In this document: positions 8,117 through 16,056 of the stretch, piece after piece
Layout: each line of letters opens with the position of its first letter
How positions within the stretch are numbered: position 1 is the first letter of the stretch
Assembly (NCBI GenBank): GCA_030448085.1
Contig: JAUJNU010000032.1
Location: 1 to 17,465, forward strand
DNA: 17,465 nucleotides
DNA from: Actinomycetota bacterium
Lineage (GTDB): Bacteria > Actinomycetota > UBA4738 > CADDZG01 > WHSQ01
Direction: 5' to 3'
Program-made: the position numbers and the translations under genes
The notes under the pieces: generated by a model
Seen by the model: only the letters and a program-made list of their open reading frames with translations
Told to the model about the DNA's origin: nothing
The model's database searches: none

Positions 8117-8674
8117 CTAGCGAGTGCCGCCGGAGACGGGCTGGTTCAAGAGCCAGGGCGGCGCTACTTCCGCCGCCGTCTTGCCTCGCTTGCGCGCATC
8201 TCGTCGGGTGTCTTCAGGCTTTCAGAGCGGCGACCGTCGCGTGGATGATGTTGATGGGGTTATCCGAGCCCAGTGACTTCGAGAGGATGTCCCTGATACC
8301 GCTGCACTAGAGCGACGGCTCGGACCGGCCGCCGGCGATGCAGACGCCGGTACGTGAGAGGCGGGCTTCAGGAGGACCACGCCACCGGAATCCTCGCCGA
8401 TCACTTGGTGCGTGATGGTCTGGCCCACCATGGAACGCGAAAGAAGCTCCTCTTCGCTTCCTCCACGCCCTTCGTGATGGCAGCCGGGACCTCGCGGGCC
8501 TTGCCGTAGCTGACACCGACCTGTCCTGCTCCGTCACCCACGACGACGAGGGCCGTGAAGGAGAACCTGCGCCCTCTTGACGACCTTGGAGACGCGGTTG
8601 ATCGATACGACCCGCTCTTCGTACTGCTGCCGGTCGTCGTCTCGACCTCGTCCGCCTTGCCGTCCTCTTCCCAT
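8117..8674 (-). CDS. rpsE: 30S ribosomal protein uS5 (multiple indels)
   Basis: uS5 helps form the mRNA entry channel and maintain decoding accuracy. It starts [20 protein letters not shown], then [13 protein letters not shown]. After a frame change it reads [40 protein letters not shown] and KRSFFRV. A further change gives [20 protein letters not shown]. The C-terminal part includes [13 protein letters not shown] and a tail ending at TAG 8119-8117. The gene start is supported by GGGAGAG just upstream of the ATG at 8674. The 558-base span fits about 186 codons. Confidence 0.92.
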
Positions 8675-8692
8675 ACGTCTCTCCCAAGCTTC

Positions 8693-9039
8693 CTAGAACT
8701 CGAGCCCGCCCTCGCGGGCCCCGTCTGCAACTGCCGATACGCGTCCTTGGTACATGAACCCGCCGCGGTCGAACGTGACCCGCTCGATCCCGGCGCTCTT
8801 CGCCTTGGCGGCTACCTCTAGACCAACCGCCTTCGCCTTCGTCCTTGGGTCATCCCCGTCGACACCGGCCAGCGCCGACGCGGCGGCCAGGCATGGCCGG
8901 ACTCGTCGTCGATCACCTGGGCGTAGATGTGCCTGTTCGACCTGTAGACCGCGAACGGCCGGCCGGCGGTTCCGGAGACCTTCTTCCGGACCCGCCGGTG
9001 CCGCTTGATCCTTCCACTGCTCTTAGTAGCCGATGCCAT
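8693..9039 (-). CDS. rplR: 50S ribosomal protein uL18 (one missing base)
   Basis: uL18 binds 5S rRNA in the central protuberance. It begins [20 protein letters not shown], then [20 protein letters not shown] and QVIDDESGH. There a single missing C (GCCCTGGCC read as GCCTGGCC, near 8890) shifts the frame. Adding it gives [59 protein letters not shown] and F before TAG. The corrected size is 115 aa. A purine-rich stretch with AAGGA precedes the ATG. It follows rplF closely. Confidence 0.93.
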
Positions 9040-9066
9040 GTCCTTCTTCCTTTTCCACTGTCGGGC

Positions 9067-9611
9067 CTAACCGGCTCTTGGCGGCCTTGCCACCCTTGCG
9101 GCGCACGTGCTCTCCTTCGTACCGGATGCCTTTGGCCTTGTAGGGCTCGGGCTTCTTGATCGCACGGATCTCGGCGGCGGTCTGGCCCGACGAGTTCCTT
9201 GTCGATGCCCCGATCGTGATCCTCGTCGGGGTGGGAACCTCGAACTCGATCCCGCTGAGGGCGGGCCTTTCGCACCGTGTGCGAGAATCCGACGGCGAGC
9301 TCGATGTCGTTGCCCTGCTTGGAGGCCCGATACCCGACACCGTGGATCTCGAGACGCTTCTCGTATCCGGTCGTCACGCCCTCGATCATGTTCGCTACCA
9401 GGGAGCGGAACAATCCATGCATCGCCCTCGCCTCGGTGGAGTCTTTGCCCTGGCCGCCTCCAACTCGCCGTCACCTTGATCGATGGTCACGATCTCTTCG
9501 GGACCGCTCGCTCTAGCTGCCCCTTGGGCCCCTTGACGGTGACCCGTCCCGCGCAACGGTGACGTCCACCCCGGAGGGGACTGTGATGGGTGCTTGTCCT
9601 ACTCGTGACAT
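9067..9611 (-). CDS. rplF: 50S ribosomal protein uL6 (multiple indels)
   Basis: uL6 lies near the factor-binding site and binds the sarcin-ricin region of 23S rRNA. It starts [21 protein letters not shown] shifted part gives [15 protein letters not shown]. Then in one frame come [40 protein letters not shown] and [14 protein letters not shown]. The last part reads [49 protein letters not shown]. Missing bases occur in C and A runs (GTCCCGAAGAG, GCAAAGAC). The end is uncertain. The current frame runs on to TAA at 9023, inside rplR, whereas removing one base gives KAG and TAG at 9069-9067, which I prefer. The ATG at 9611 has GGAGGAAGG upstream. Confidence 0.91.
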
Positions 9612-9627
9612 GGTCTACCTTCCTCCA

Positions 9628-10027
9628 TCACCAGACGTAGGCGAGGATCTCGCCGCCTACCTTGGCACGGCGCTTGCTTGTCTGTCATGAGGCCCTGGGA
9701 GGTCGAGATGATCGCTATCCCCAGGCCCCCGAGAGCGCGGGCAGGTCGGTGGCGCTGCGGTAGACCCGCCGTCCCGGCTTGGAGATCCTGCGGATCCCGG
9801 CGATCGCCGCTCCGCTCCTGTGAGTAGCGGAGCTGGATGCGGATCATCGGGTGGGTTCCCTCATCACGGACGACCTCGAGGTCGTCGACGTACCCCTCTT
9901 CGACAAGGATCTGAGCGATGTTCTCCTTGATCTTCGACTGAGGGATAAGCACCTCGTCGTGCATCGCCGAGGAGGCGTTACGAACACTCGTCAGCATGTC
10001 TGCGATCGGGATCGAAGTCATCGTCAT
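9628..10027 (-). CDS. rpsH: 30S ribosomal protein uS8 (multiple indels)
   Basis: uS8 is a primary 16S rRNA binder in the platform. In the first frame it reads [57 protein letters not shown] and [10 protein letters not shown]. After an extra C the second frame gives [20 protein letters not shown] and TDLPAL. A missing G in a G run restores [21 protein letters not shown] short loss (likely CG) near 9670 precedes [11 protein letters not shown] and TGA at 9630-9628. The uninterrupted frame instead runs to 9599, into rplF, which is not credible. The gap from the rpsN stop is three bases. Confidence 0.92.
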
Positions 10028-10030
10028 GGG

Positions 10031-10215
10031 CTACCAGCTCTCGCCTTCGTGACGCCGGGGATCTCGCCGTTGTGCGCCATGTCCCTGAAGCAGAGGCGGC
10101 TGGCGAACTTCTTGTAGACGGCCCTCGGCCTGCCGCACCGCTGGCACCTCGTGTACTGACGGACCTTGAACTTCGGCCTTCTCTCTGCCTTGTTGCGCAG
10201 TGCTTTCTTCGCCAT
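10031..10215 (-). CDS. rpsN: 30S ribosomal protein uS14, type Z (frame-damaged at the end)
   Basis: uS14 of the short, zinc-binding type lies in the 30S head. It reads [37 protein letters not shown], then [20 protein letters not shown]. The first CxxC is intact. The second should be about GLCRLC but shows only one Cys and one residue fewer. Near the stop an extra AG turns the expected VTKASW-TAG (stop 10033-10031) into VTKARAGSP. The observed 185 bases equal the expected 186 minus three plus two. A strong AGGAGG seven bases upstream fixes the ATG at 10215. The position between rplE and rpsH is standard for type Z. Confidence 0.93.
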
Positions 10216-10217
10216 CT

Positions 10218-10800
10218 CTATGCCTCCTGCAGCCTGCTTGAGTGGGAAACCGAGGAGCCAGTAGCAGCGCCCTTCCCGCAGCGTCGTTCTTCGCTGTGGT
10301 GACGATCGTCACGTCCATCCTGCTGCGGGTGACATCGATGTCGTCGTAGTCGATCTCGGGGAAGACGAGCTGCTCGGTGAGACCGAAGCTGTAGTACCCC
10401 GGCCATCGAAAGATTTCGGGTTGAGGCCTCTGGAAGTCACGGATACGTGGAAGGACCACCGCCGTCAGCCTGTCGAGGAAGTCCCACATCCGGTCCCCAC
10501 GCATGGTCACGGAGGCGCCGATGGGCATCCTCGCCGGATCTTGAAGGTGGCGATCGATTTTCGGCCCCTTCGGATGGCGGGTCGCTGTCCGGTGATGGTG
10601 GTGAGGTCCCGGACGGCGCCGTCCAGCAGCTTCGCATCCTTGTGGGCGTCGCCCACGCCCATGTTGACGACGATCTTCGTCGGCCTGGGGACCTCCATGA
10701 TGTTCCCGAGGTCCAAGTTCCGACAGAAACCTCACGGACCTCGGAGAAGTACTTCTCTTTCCATCCTGGGCGTGTACCTGTCTGTTGTCATCTCAGCCAT
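10218..10800 (-). CDS. rplE: 50S ribosomal protein uL5 (multiple indels)
   Basis: uL5 binds 5S rRNA and contacts P-site tRNA. It starts [13 protein letters not shown]. In other frames it continues [60 protein letters not shown], then [52 protein letters not shown] and [19 protein letters not shown]. The end is GFPLKQ followed, after removing one G, by LQEA and TAG at 10220-10218. Uncorrected, the frame would fuse into rpsN. The corrected length is about 193 aa. The ATG directly abuts the rplX TAG (CTAGATG), with GGAG six bases upstream. Confidence 0.92.
10223..10228 (-). promoter_or_regulatory. Ribosome binding site of rpsN in the end of rplE
   Basis: AGGAGG lies seven bases before the rpsN ATG and just inside the last codons of rplE. 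It fixes the rpsN start and supports the TAG at 10218 as the true rplE end. Confidence 0.8.
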
Positions 10801-11122
10801 CTAGAGCTCCGTCCCACACTTCTTGCAGATCGTACCTTGCCGCCGCCCTCTTCCAGCTGGAAGCCGATCCTCGCCGGCCCGTCGGTCGGGCATATGAGGG
10901 CAACGTTCGAGGCGTGTATCGATGCCTCCTTGTGGGCGATCCCGCCCTCCTGGGTGCCACGGCGGTTCGTACGTACCTTCTCGTGACGCGTGACCCGGTT
11001 CACGGCCTCGATGATCACCCTTCGCCTGTCCGGAAGGACCTCGAGCACGCGACCTTCTCCGCCGGCGTCCTTGCCGGCGAGGATCTGAACGCGATCGCCT
11101 CTTCGATCTTCACCTTCGACAT
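10801..11122 (-). CDS. rplX: 50S ribosomal protein uL24 with C-terminal CxxC (frameshifted)
   Basis: uL24 is an assembly initiator at the tunnel exit. It starts MSKVKI. One base missing near 11102 leads to RGDRVQILAGKDAGGEGRVL in another frame, then EVLPDRRRVIIEAVNRVTRH, IAHKEASIHASNVALICPTD and GPARIGFQLEEG. Adding a base near 10832 gives KVRICKKCGTEL and TAG in place of the frameshifted end. Two missing bases explain the 322-base span against 324. It starts directly at the rplN stop (CTAGATG) behind a near-perfect ribosome binding site. Confidence 0.92.
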
Positions 11123-11487
11123 CTAGATCACCTCCGGTGCAAGAGAGATGATCTTCATGAACCTTCTGTCTCGCAGTTCACGAGCCACCGGGACCGAGAT
11201 ACGCGTCCCTCGCGGCTGCATGTTCCCGTCGACGATAACTACGGCGTTGTCGTCGAACTTGATGTACGAGCCGTCCCCACGCCTGCGCTCCTTGCTGGTC
11301 CTTACGACCACTGCCTTAACCACTTCGGACTTCTTGACCGCGCCGCCCGGGATCGCATCCTTCACCGCGCAGACGACGATGTCACCCACCCCTGCGTAAC
11401 GGCGCCTAGAACCCCGAGCACCTTGATCACCAGACCTGCCTGGCACCTGTGTTATCCGCAACGCGCATCTGATTCTTGTTGGATCAC
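11123..11487 (-). CDS. rplN: 50S ribosomal protein uL14 (frameshifted N-terminus)
   Basis: uL14 forms an intersubunit bridge and interacts with uL19. The GTG at 11487 gives VIQQES, then [10 protein letters not shown] and VIKVLG in other frames, and a long clean part follows: [71 protein letters not shown] and [19 protein letters not shown]. The expected motif FGPVAREL reads SVPVAREL, a likely local error. About four bases are missing overall (365 against about 369). The GTG overlaps the rpsQ TGA (GTGA), and its last codons serve as the rplX ribosome binding site. Confidence 0.93.
11126..11135 (-). promoter_or_regulatory. Ribosome binding site of rplX, embedded in the end of rplN
   Basis: GGAGGTGATC is fully complementary to the conserved 3' end of 16S rRNA (GATCACCTCC). 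It is formed by the last sense codons of rplN (Glu-Val-Ile) and lies just upstream of the TAG-ATG junction. Confidence 0.85.
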
Positions 11488-11760
11488 TTTGCCCGTTCCA
11501 GGATCTCTACGACTCTCCACCGCTTCGTCTTGGAGAGCGGACGGGTCTCCATGATGCTCACCAGATCACCACGCCCGGCCTCGTTCGCCTCGTCGTGGGC
11601 CTTCAGGTGCTTGTCCCGGCGGACGATCTTTCCGTAGGTGGAATGAGAAGCAGCGTCTCGAACCTGAACCACGACGGTCTTGTCCATGGCGTCGGAGATC
11701 ACTACCCCTGTCCTCGACTTCCGCTTGCAGCTCCTTCATCTGCTGTTCGCTAGTGCTCAT
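11484..11760 (-). CDS. rpsQ: 30S ribosomal protein uS17 (one missing base)
   Basis: uS17 is a primary 16S rRNA binder. The ATG at 11760 gives [20 protein letters not shown] base is missing near 11702 (GGGGTAGTGATC). Then comes [40 protein letters not shown] and [20 protein letters not shown], ending [13 protein letters not shown] with TGA. The motif SDKMDKTVVV and the R-P-L-S-K-T-K segment are diagnostic. The gene overlaps rpmC by ATGA and rplN by GTGA. Confidence 0.94.
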
Positions 11761-11973
11761 GCTTCCCCACCGCTTCCTTCGTTCAGCTCTTGCTCTCTCA
11801 AGATCGTCTTCATCCTGGCTACGTCCCTACGGAATTCACTCGAGGCGCTTGTAGTTATCGAGCTGACCCGTGGCGTTCTGGAACCTCAGGTTGAAGAGCT
11901 CCTCTTTCGTGTCCGCGAGCCTGCTCCGGATCTCATCCTCCGGAAGGTCTCGCAATTCTTCCGCCTTGACCAT
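11757..11973 (-). CDS. rpmC: 50S ribosomal protein uL29 (one extra base)
   Basis: uL29 lies beside the exit tunnel and helps dock trigger factor and SRP. It reads [45 protein letters not shown], then an in-frame TGA. That stop comes from one extra T (GAGTGAATTC in place of GAGGAATTC, near 11840). Removing it continues [20 protein letters not shown] before GSGGEA and TGA, giving the expected 71 residues with the [11 protein letters not shown] motif. It starts two bases after the rplP TAG and overlaps rpsQ by ATGA. Confidence 0.94.
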
Positions 11974-11975
11974 GG

Positions 11976-12403
11976 CTACTGCACCTCCAGGGGCTCGTCG
12001 CGAGCGATGAACCTGCACTTGATCGGCAGCTTGTGGGCGGCCAGACGGATCGCCTCCCGGGCGAGCGGCTCGGGCACTCCTGCGATCTCGAACATGACGC
12101 GGCCCGGCTTGACGACGGCGACCCAACCCTCGGGGGTTCCCCTTACCGGAGCCCTGACGGGTCCCGGCTCGGCTTCTTCGTGTAGGGCTTGTCCGGGAAG
12201 ATATTGATCCATACCTTCCCGCCACGACGGATATGGCGTGTCATGGCGATACGAGCGGCTTCGATCTGACGGTTCGAGATCCAGCCCGGCTCTATCGCTT
12301 GCAAGCCGTAGTCGCCGAAGGAGACGGCCGTGCCGCCCTTCGACATGCCCCGCATCCTGCCCCGGTGCTGTTGCGGATGTTTGGTCTTCTTTGGCTGCAA
12401 CAT
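11976..12403 (-). CDS. rplP: 50S ribosomal protein uL16 (frameshifted in the middle)
   Basis: uL16 organises the A-site region of the large subunit. The first part is [60 protein letters not shown] and [19 protein letters not shown] third frame supplies [10 protein letters not shown]. After an extra C in AACCCCCGAG (near 12133) it reads [40 protein letters not shown] and [14 protein letters not shown]. All hallmark motifs are present. The ATG abuts the rpsC TAG (CTAGATG). Confidence 0.94.
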
Positions 12404-13394
12404 CTAGGACTCGCCCCCTTCAGGCTCTTCAGCCGGGGTGTCCGAGGCGACTGGACCGCTGCCGACGAGTCGGTGCCGGTGGCTCCGGGTCCGGAGGACC
12501 TGCGGTCGCCTTCTTAGCTCCCAGTGGCGCCGGCCGGCACGGGTTCCGCTGAGGCACTGCCTTGATGAGCGCCCTGCCGTCGCATGCTGCGGTTCCGCCG
12601 GTTGTCTTGCGGGCTCCCGTTGCCGGGTCGATCGGGCTGCTTTGGCGCTTGGTCCGCGAGCAGCTGGAAGCGCTCCTCGGCGCCACGGCCGACGGTCTCA
12701 CCGGCAGCGAGCGCTGCCTCGCGGCGCAGGCGCGCTGCGTCACGAGCCGTTGCATAAAGGTCCTGGAAGGGGCCCCGGTAGATCCACACCTTCACGCCGA
12801 TACGGCCGAACGTGGTGCGGGCCTCGGAGGCCGTAGTCGATGTCGGCCCGGAGGGTGTGAAGAGGCATCTGACCCTCGATGTACCACTCGAGCGGCTCAT
12901 CTCGGCACCGCCTAGACGGCCGGCGCATTGAACGCGGACGCCCTTCGCGCCGTGACGCATCGCAGTGCCGACGGCCTTCTTCATGGCCCGCCGGAACGAG
13001 ACACGGCTGACCAGTTGTTCGGCGACCCTGGAGCGATCAGCTGAGCGTCGAGCTCAGGCTGCTTCACCTCGATGATGTTCAGCCTGACGTCGGTCGGCTT
13101 ACCTGAGATCTGACTCCATCTGCTCGAGGTGCGAGCGCAGGCGCTCGGCCTCGGAGCCCCTGCGGCCGATCACGATGCCCGGGCGGGCGGTGCTGAGTAT
13201 CGATGCGCACTCGCTCCCGGTTCTCTCGATCTCGATCCTCGAGATACCGGCGTGCGGGAGTTGCCCCAGCAGGTACTCACGGATGCGCAGGTCCGCAACG
13301 AGGTAGTCGCGGTACTGCTTCTCGTTGAACCAACGCGACTTCCAGTCCGTATGGATACCGAGGCGAATCCGTACGGGTGAACTTTCTGGCCCAT
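12404..13394 (-). CDS. rpsC: 30S ribosomal protein uS3 with extended C-terminal tail (multiple indels)
   Basis: uS3 forms part of the mRNA entry tunnel and has helicase activity with uS4 and uS5. It starts [10 protein letters not shown]. Other frames give [40 protein letters not shown] and the KH domain with [20 protein letters not shown]. After further shifts come [40 protein letters not shown] and [14 protein letters not shown], then [37 protein letters not shown]. Beyond this lies about 100 codons of Ala/Pro/Arg/Glu-rich tail ending [13 protein letters not shown]. The 991-base span is longer than a typical uS3 (about 210-270 aa). The tail frame is uncertain because of indels. Confidence 0.91.
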
Positions 13395-13957
13395 CTAGGA
13401 CTCCTCCTTCCTTCTTCTTTGCCCGGAGGGAAGCTTCGGTTGCCGCCTCTTCGGCCGGGCTCTTCTTTGCCCGAGAGGGGCGCTTCGGCGCCGCCTTCTT
13501 CAGCCTTGGGCTCTTCTTGACCCGGCGGCCTTGGGGCCGGCGGGGCTGCATCCTGCGACTTCCTCTTGCTTCTTCGCCTTTGGAGCCGGAGCGTCCGGGG
13601 CCTCGTCGATGTCGTCAGGGCGTCCAACGACTATGGAGATGTGACAGGTGCGCTTGCGGATACGGGTGGCGCGGCCCTGGGCACGGGGGCGGAAGCGCTT
13701 GAGCGTGGGACCCTCGTCGACCCAGGCCCGTGCAACCACGAGCTCGCCGTCGTCCCCGGGAAGGTCCCGGTTGTGCTCGGCATTGGCGATCGCGGACTGC
13801 AGCACCTTTCCGACGGGGGAGAGGCACCCGCTGGTTGAACTTGAGGACCCTCAGCGCGTCCTCGACGTGGCGGCCTTATGAGGTTCACCATCTGGCGCGC
13901 CTTGGTAGGCGACATCCGGATGAATCTTGCTGTTGCTATCGCTTCCTGTGCCTCGGC
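13395..13957 (-). CDS. rplV: 50S ribosomal protein uL22 with Lys/Ala-rich tail (multiple indels, start unclear)
   Basis: uL22 lines the exit tunnel and its hairpin contacts nascent chains. Pieces are [28 protein letters not shown], then [40 protein letters not shown] and [19 protein letters not shown], which contain the tunnel hairpin motif. A tail of about 70 residues follows, Ala/Pro/Lys-rich ([14 protein letters not shown], then [20 protein letters not shown] in another frame), ending at TAG 13397-13395. Homology reaches back to about 13957, but no ATG, GTG or TTG is in that frame before a TAA. A GTG at 13976 in a neighbouring frame may be the real start. It probably overlaps the end of rpsS. 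Confidence 0.88.
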
Positions 13958-14263
13958 TGCTTATCTTCCTTGCCACTTCTCTCTGCCTGACCTTCGTCGT
14001 TCTTCTCGTTGCCACCGTGCGTCCGAAGGCACGGGTGGGGGCGAACTCCCCGAGCTTGTGCCCGACCATCGACTCGGTGACGTAGACGGGACGTGCTTGC
14101 GACCGTCGTGCACCGCGATCGTGTGGCCCACCATCTCAGGGAGCACGGTCGACCGCCTGGACCACGTCTTGATGACACGCTTCTCATTCTTGCGGTTCAT
14201 CTCGCTCACCTTCACCAGAAGGTGGTCATCGACGAACGGGCCCTTCTTGAGACTCCTAGGCAC
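13936..14263 (-). CDS. rpsS: 30S ribosomal protein uS19 with basic C-terminal extension (two missing bases)
   Basis: uS19 partners uS13 in the 30S head. The GTG at 14263 opens [59 protein letters not shown]. One base is missing in CCCGTCTAC (near 14092) before [20 protein letters not shown] and F. Another is missing in TTCGGACG (near 14027) before [29 protein letters not shown] and TAG. The corrected length is about 109 residues, some 15 more than usual, as a charged tail. It starts two bases after the rplB TAG. Its end probably overlaps the rplV start. Confidence 0.93.
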
Positions 14264-14265
14264 GA

Positions 14266-15096
14266 CTACCTACCCCTTTTCTTGCCGCGACGGCGAACGA
14301 TCATGGCGTCCGAGGCCTTCTTCTTCCGTGTGCGCCCCTCGGGTTTGCCCCAGGGGCTGACCGGAGCGACGTCCACCAGACGACTTCCCCCTCACCACCG
14401 CCGAGCGGGTGATCGACCGGGTTCATGACCACACCACGGACCTTCGGCCGCTTGTTCTTCCAGCGGTTACGACCCGCCTTTCCGATCGAGATCAGCTCCG
14501 CCTCGGCGTTGCCGACCTCACCCACGGTCGCCCTGCACGTGCTGGGGACCATGCGCATCTCGCCGGAAGGAAGACGCAATGTCGCCCTCGTCCCCTCCTT
14601 CGCCACGAGCTGCACGGAGGATCCGAGCTTGGGCCATCTTTCCACCGGCACCAGGCTTCAGCTCTACGTTGTGAACCACGGTCCCCACGGGGATGTTCCG
14701 CAAAGGAAGGGCGTTCCCCGGCCGGATGTCGGCGCCCGCCCCCGACTGCAGGACATCGCCCACCTTCACCCGGTTGGGCATCAAGATGTAGCGCTTCTCG
14801 CCGTCCTTGTAGTGAAGGAGGGCGATACGGGCGTTCCGGTTCGGGTCGTACTCGACGTGGGCGACCTTCGCAGGCACCCCGTCCTTCTCGCGACGGAAGT
14901 CGATGACCCGGTAACGGATCTTGTTCCCGCCGCCCTGATGCCGAGAGGTGACGCGGCCGTAGTTGTTCCGGCCGGCCTTGCGCGGGTTCGGCTCGAGCAA
15001 GGCCTTCTCAGGCGTCGTCCGGGTCAGCTCGGAGTAGTCCGAGTGAGACTGGAACCTTCGTCCCGGAGAGGTCGGCTTCGATTTACGGATAGGCAT
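14266..15096 (-). CDS. rplB: 50S ribosomal protein uL2 (indels in the C-terminal third)
   Basis: uL2 is needed for subunit joining and peptidyl transferase organisation. A clean first part runs [60 protein letters not shown] and VPVG-like [20 protein letters not shown]. Near 14630 the frame changes and continues [38 protein letters not shown] with the conserved His. Near 14388, in a G run, it changes again to [31 protein letters not shown] and TAG. The 831-base span equals 277 codons, so the indels cancel. The ATG is 11 bases after rplW. This gene marks the upstream edge of the indel-rich block. Confidence 0.96.
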
Positions 15097-15107
15097 CTAG
15101 TTTCCCC

Positions 15108-15410
15108 TTACGCCTGCTGCTCGAATATCTCGATCTTGTCGCCCTCGACCAACTTCACGATCGCTCGCTTGGTGTCGGGCCTCTTCCCCATGGCTTGGCG
15201 GAACCGCTTGTTCTTGCCCTTGCGGTTGACCGTGTTGACGCTGATGACCTTCACATCCCAGATCTTCTCGACCGCCTGACGGATCTCCGTCTTGTTCGCG
15301 TCCGGGTGGACGAGGAACGTGTACGAGTTGAGGTCGAGGAGTGAGTAGGACTTCTCGCTCACCACCGGGGCGACGATCACGTCGCGAGGATCTGACTTGG
15401 TAGAGCTCAA
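15108..15410 (-). CDS. rplW: 50S ribosomal protein uL23
   Basis: uL23 sits at the tunnel exit and docks trigger factor and SRP. The 100-aa protein is complete: [60 protein letters not shown] and [16 protein letters not shown]. It starts at TTG (15410-15408), which overlaps the rplD TGA (TTGA). The TTG is supported by AGGAGGTGA ending four bases before it, whereas no ATG is suitably placed. No frame error is seen. Confidence 0.97.
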   Translation of the reverse strand: MSSTKSDPRDVIVAPVVSEKSYSLLDLNSYTFLVHPDANKTEIRQAVEKIWDVKVISVNTVNRKGKNKRFRQAMGKRPDTKRAIVKLVEGDKIEIFEQQA

Positions 15411-16054
15411 TCCGTCACCTCCTGATCCTCGGGAGCGCCCGCCAGCGCGGACAGCGCAGCAGCGCTGAACACGAGGTCGTCGGCCACGAGCACGTCGTAC
15501 GTCGACATGGACCGTTGGTAGGAGAAGTCGACCCGCGGGATGTTTCGGAACGCCTGGTGGATCTTCTCCGTGGCGTCGTCGTCATCGCTCAGGACCAGAA
15601 GCACCCGGCCCTCGAAAGGAGCGGCCTTGAGGAGCGCCGCAGCAGCCTTGGTCTTGACCTCATCGAACCCGTCGAGGACCCACACCGCCTCGCTGGCCGC
15701 TTTGTCGGCAAGGGCCGAGCGCAGAGCCGCCGCCCGCATCTTCTTGGGGAGCCGCACGGAGTAGTCGCGGGGCTTCGGCCCGAAGACCGTGCCACCCCCG
15801 ACCCAGATGGGGCTCCGGCTGGACCCGTGACGGGCGCGGCCGGTTCCCTTCTGACGCCAGGGCTTCTTGCCACCACCCCGTACCTCGGAGCGTGTCTTGG
15901 TGGAGGCGGTGCCGGACCTGATCCCGGCAAGTTGTGCCTGGACCGCCTGATGCATGAGCGGCACGTTGACCGTCCCGCCGAAGAGAGCCTCGGGCAGGTC
16001 GCGCGTTCCCGCGCTCTTGCCGCTTCCGTCTATGACTTTCGCTGTTAGCGCCAC
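15407..16054 (-). CDS. rplD: 50S ribosomal protein uL4
   Basis: uL4 reaches into the exit tunnel and in E. coli also represses the S10 operon. No L4-type leader can be seen here because tuf lies only 24 bases before rpsJ. The protein is 215 aa and intact: [20 protein letters not shown], the tunnel loop [20 protein letters not shown] followed by [20 protein letters not shown], then [20 protein letters not shown] and a C-terminal [17 protein letters not shown]. The start is GTG (16054), two bases after the rplC TGA. Its last codons contain the rplW ribosome binding site. Confidence 0.97.
   Translation of the reverse strand: MALTAKVIDGSGKSAGTRDLPEALFGGTVNVPLMHQAVQAQLAGIRSGTASTKTRSEVRGGGKKPWRQKGTGRARHGSSRSPIWVGGGTVFGPKPRDYSVRLPKKMRAAALRSALADKAASEAVWVLDGFDEVKTKAAAALLKAAPFEGRVLLVLSDDDDATEKIHQAFRNIPRVDFSYQRSMSTYDVLVADDLVFSAAALSALAGAPEDQEVTD
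15415..15423 (-). promoter_or_regulatory. Ribosome binding site of rplW inside the end of rplD
   Basis: AGGAGGTGA, a nine-base complement of the 16S rRNA 3' end, lies inside the final rplD codons. The AGGAGG core ends seven bases before the TTG start of rplW. It decides that unusual start. Confidence 0.85.
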
Positions 16055-16056
16055 GA

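Noticed and set aside
10031..10735. A single rplE-rpsN fusion protein
   Set aside because: The continuous frame comes from an extra G near the rplE end. rpsN has its own strong ribosome binding site and start, and its length matches the family.
11842..11850. Short uL29 ending at the in-frame TGA
   Set aside because: Removing one T restores the conserved [11 protein letters not shown] helix and the standard length.
5505..14640. Programmed ribosomal frameshifting across many genes
   Set aside because: Breaks occur in 20 neighbouring genes, several per gene, at varied sites in both directions, with no slippery heptamer or shared signal. Base-calling or assembly indels explain them better.
5505..14640. 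Decayed duplicate operon or pseudogene cluster
   Set aside because: Protein motifs are intact between the indels, substitutions at conserved sites are few, and the flanking genes of the same operon are perfect. Decay would affect all parts.
15097..15099. TAG before rplB as the rplW stop (a fifth CTAGATG junction)
   Set aside because: rplW already ends at TAA 15110-15108. This TAG is only in the spacer.
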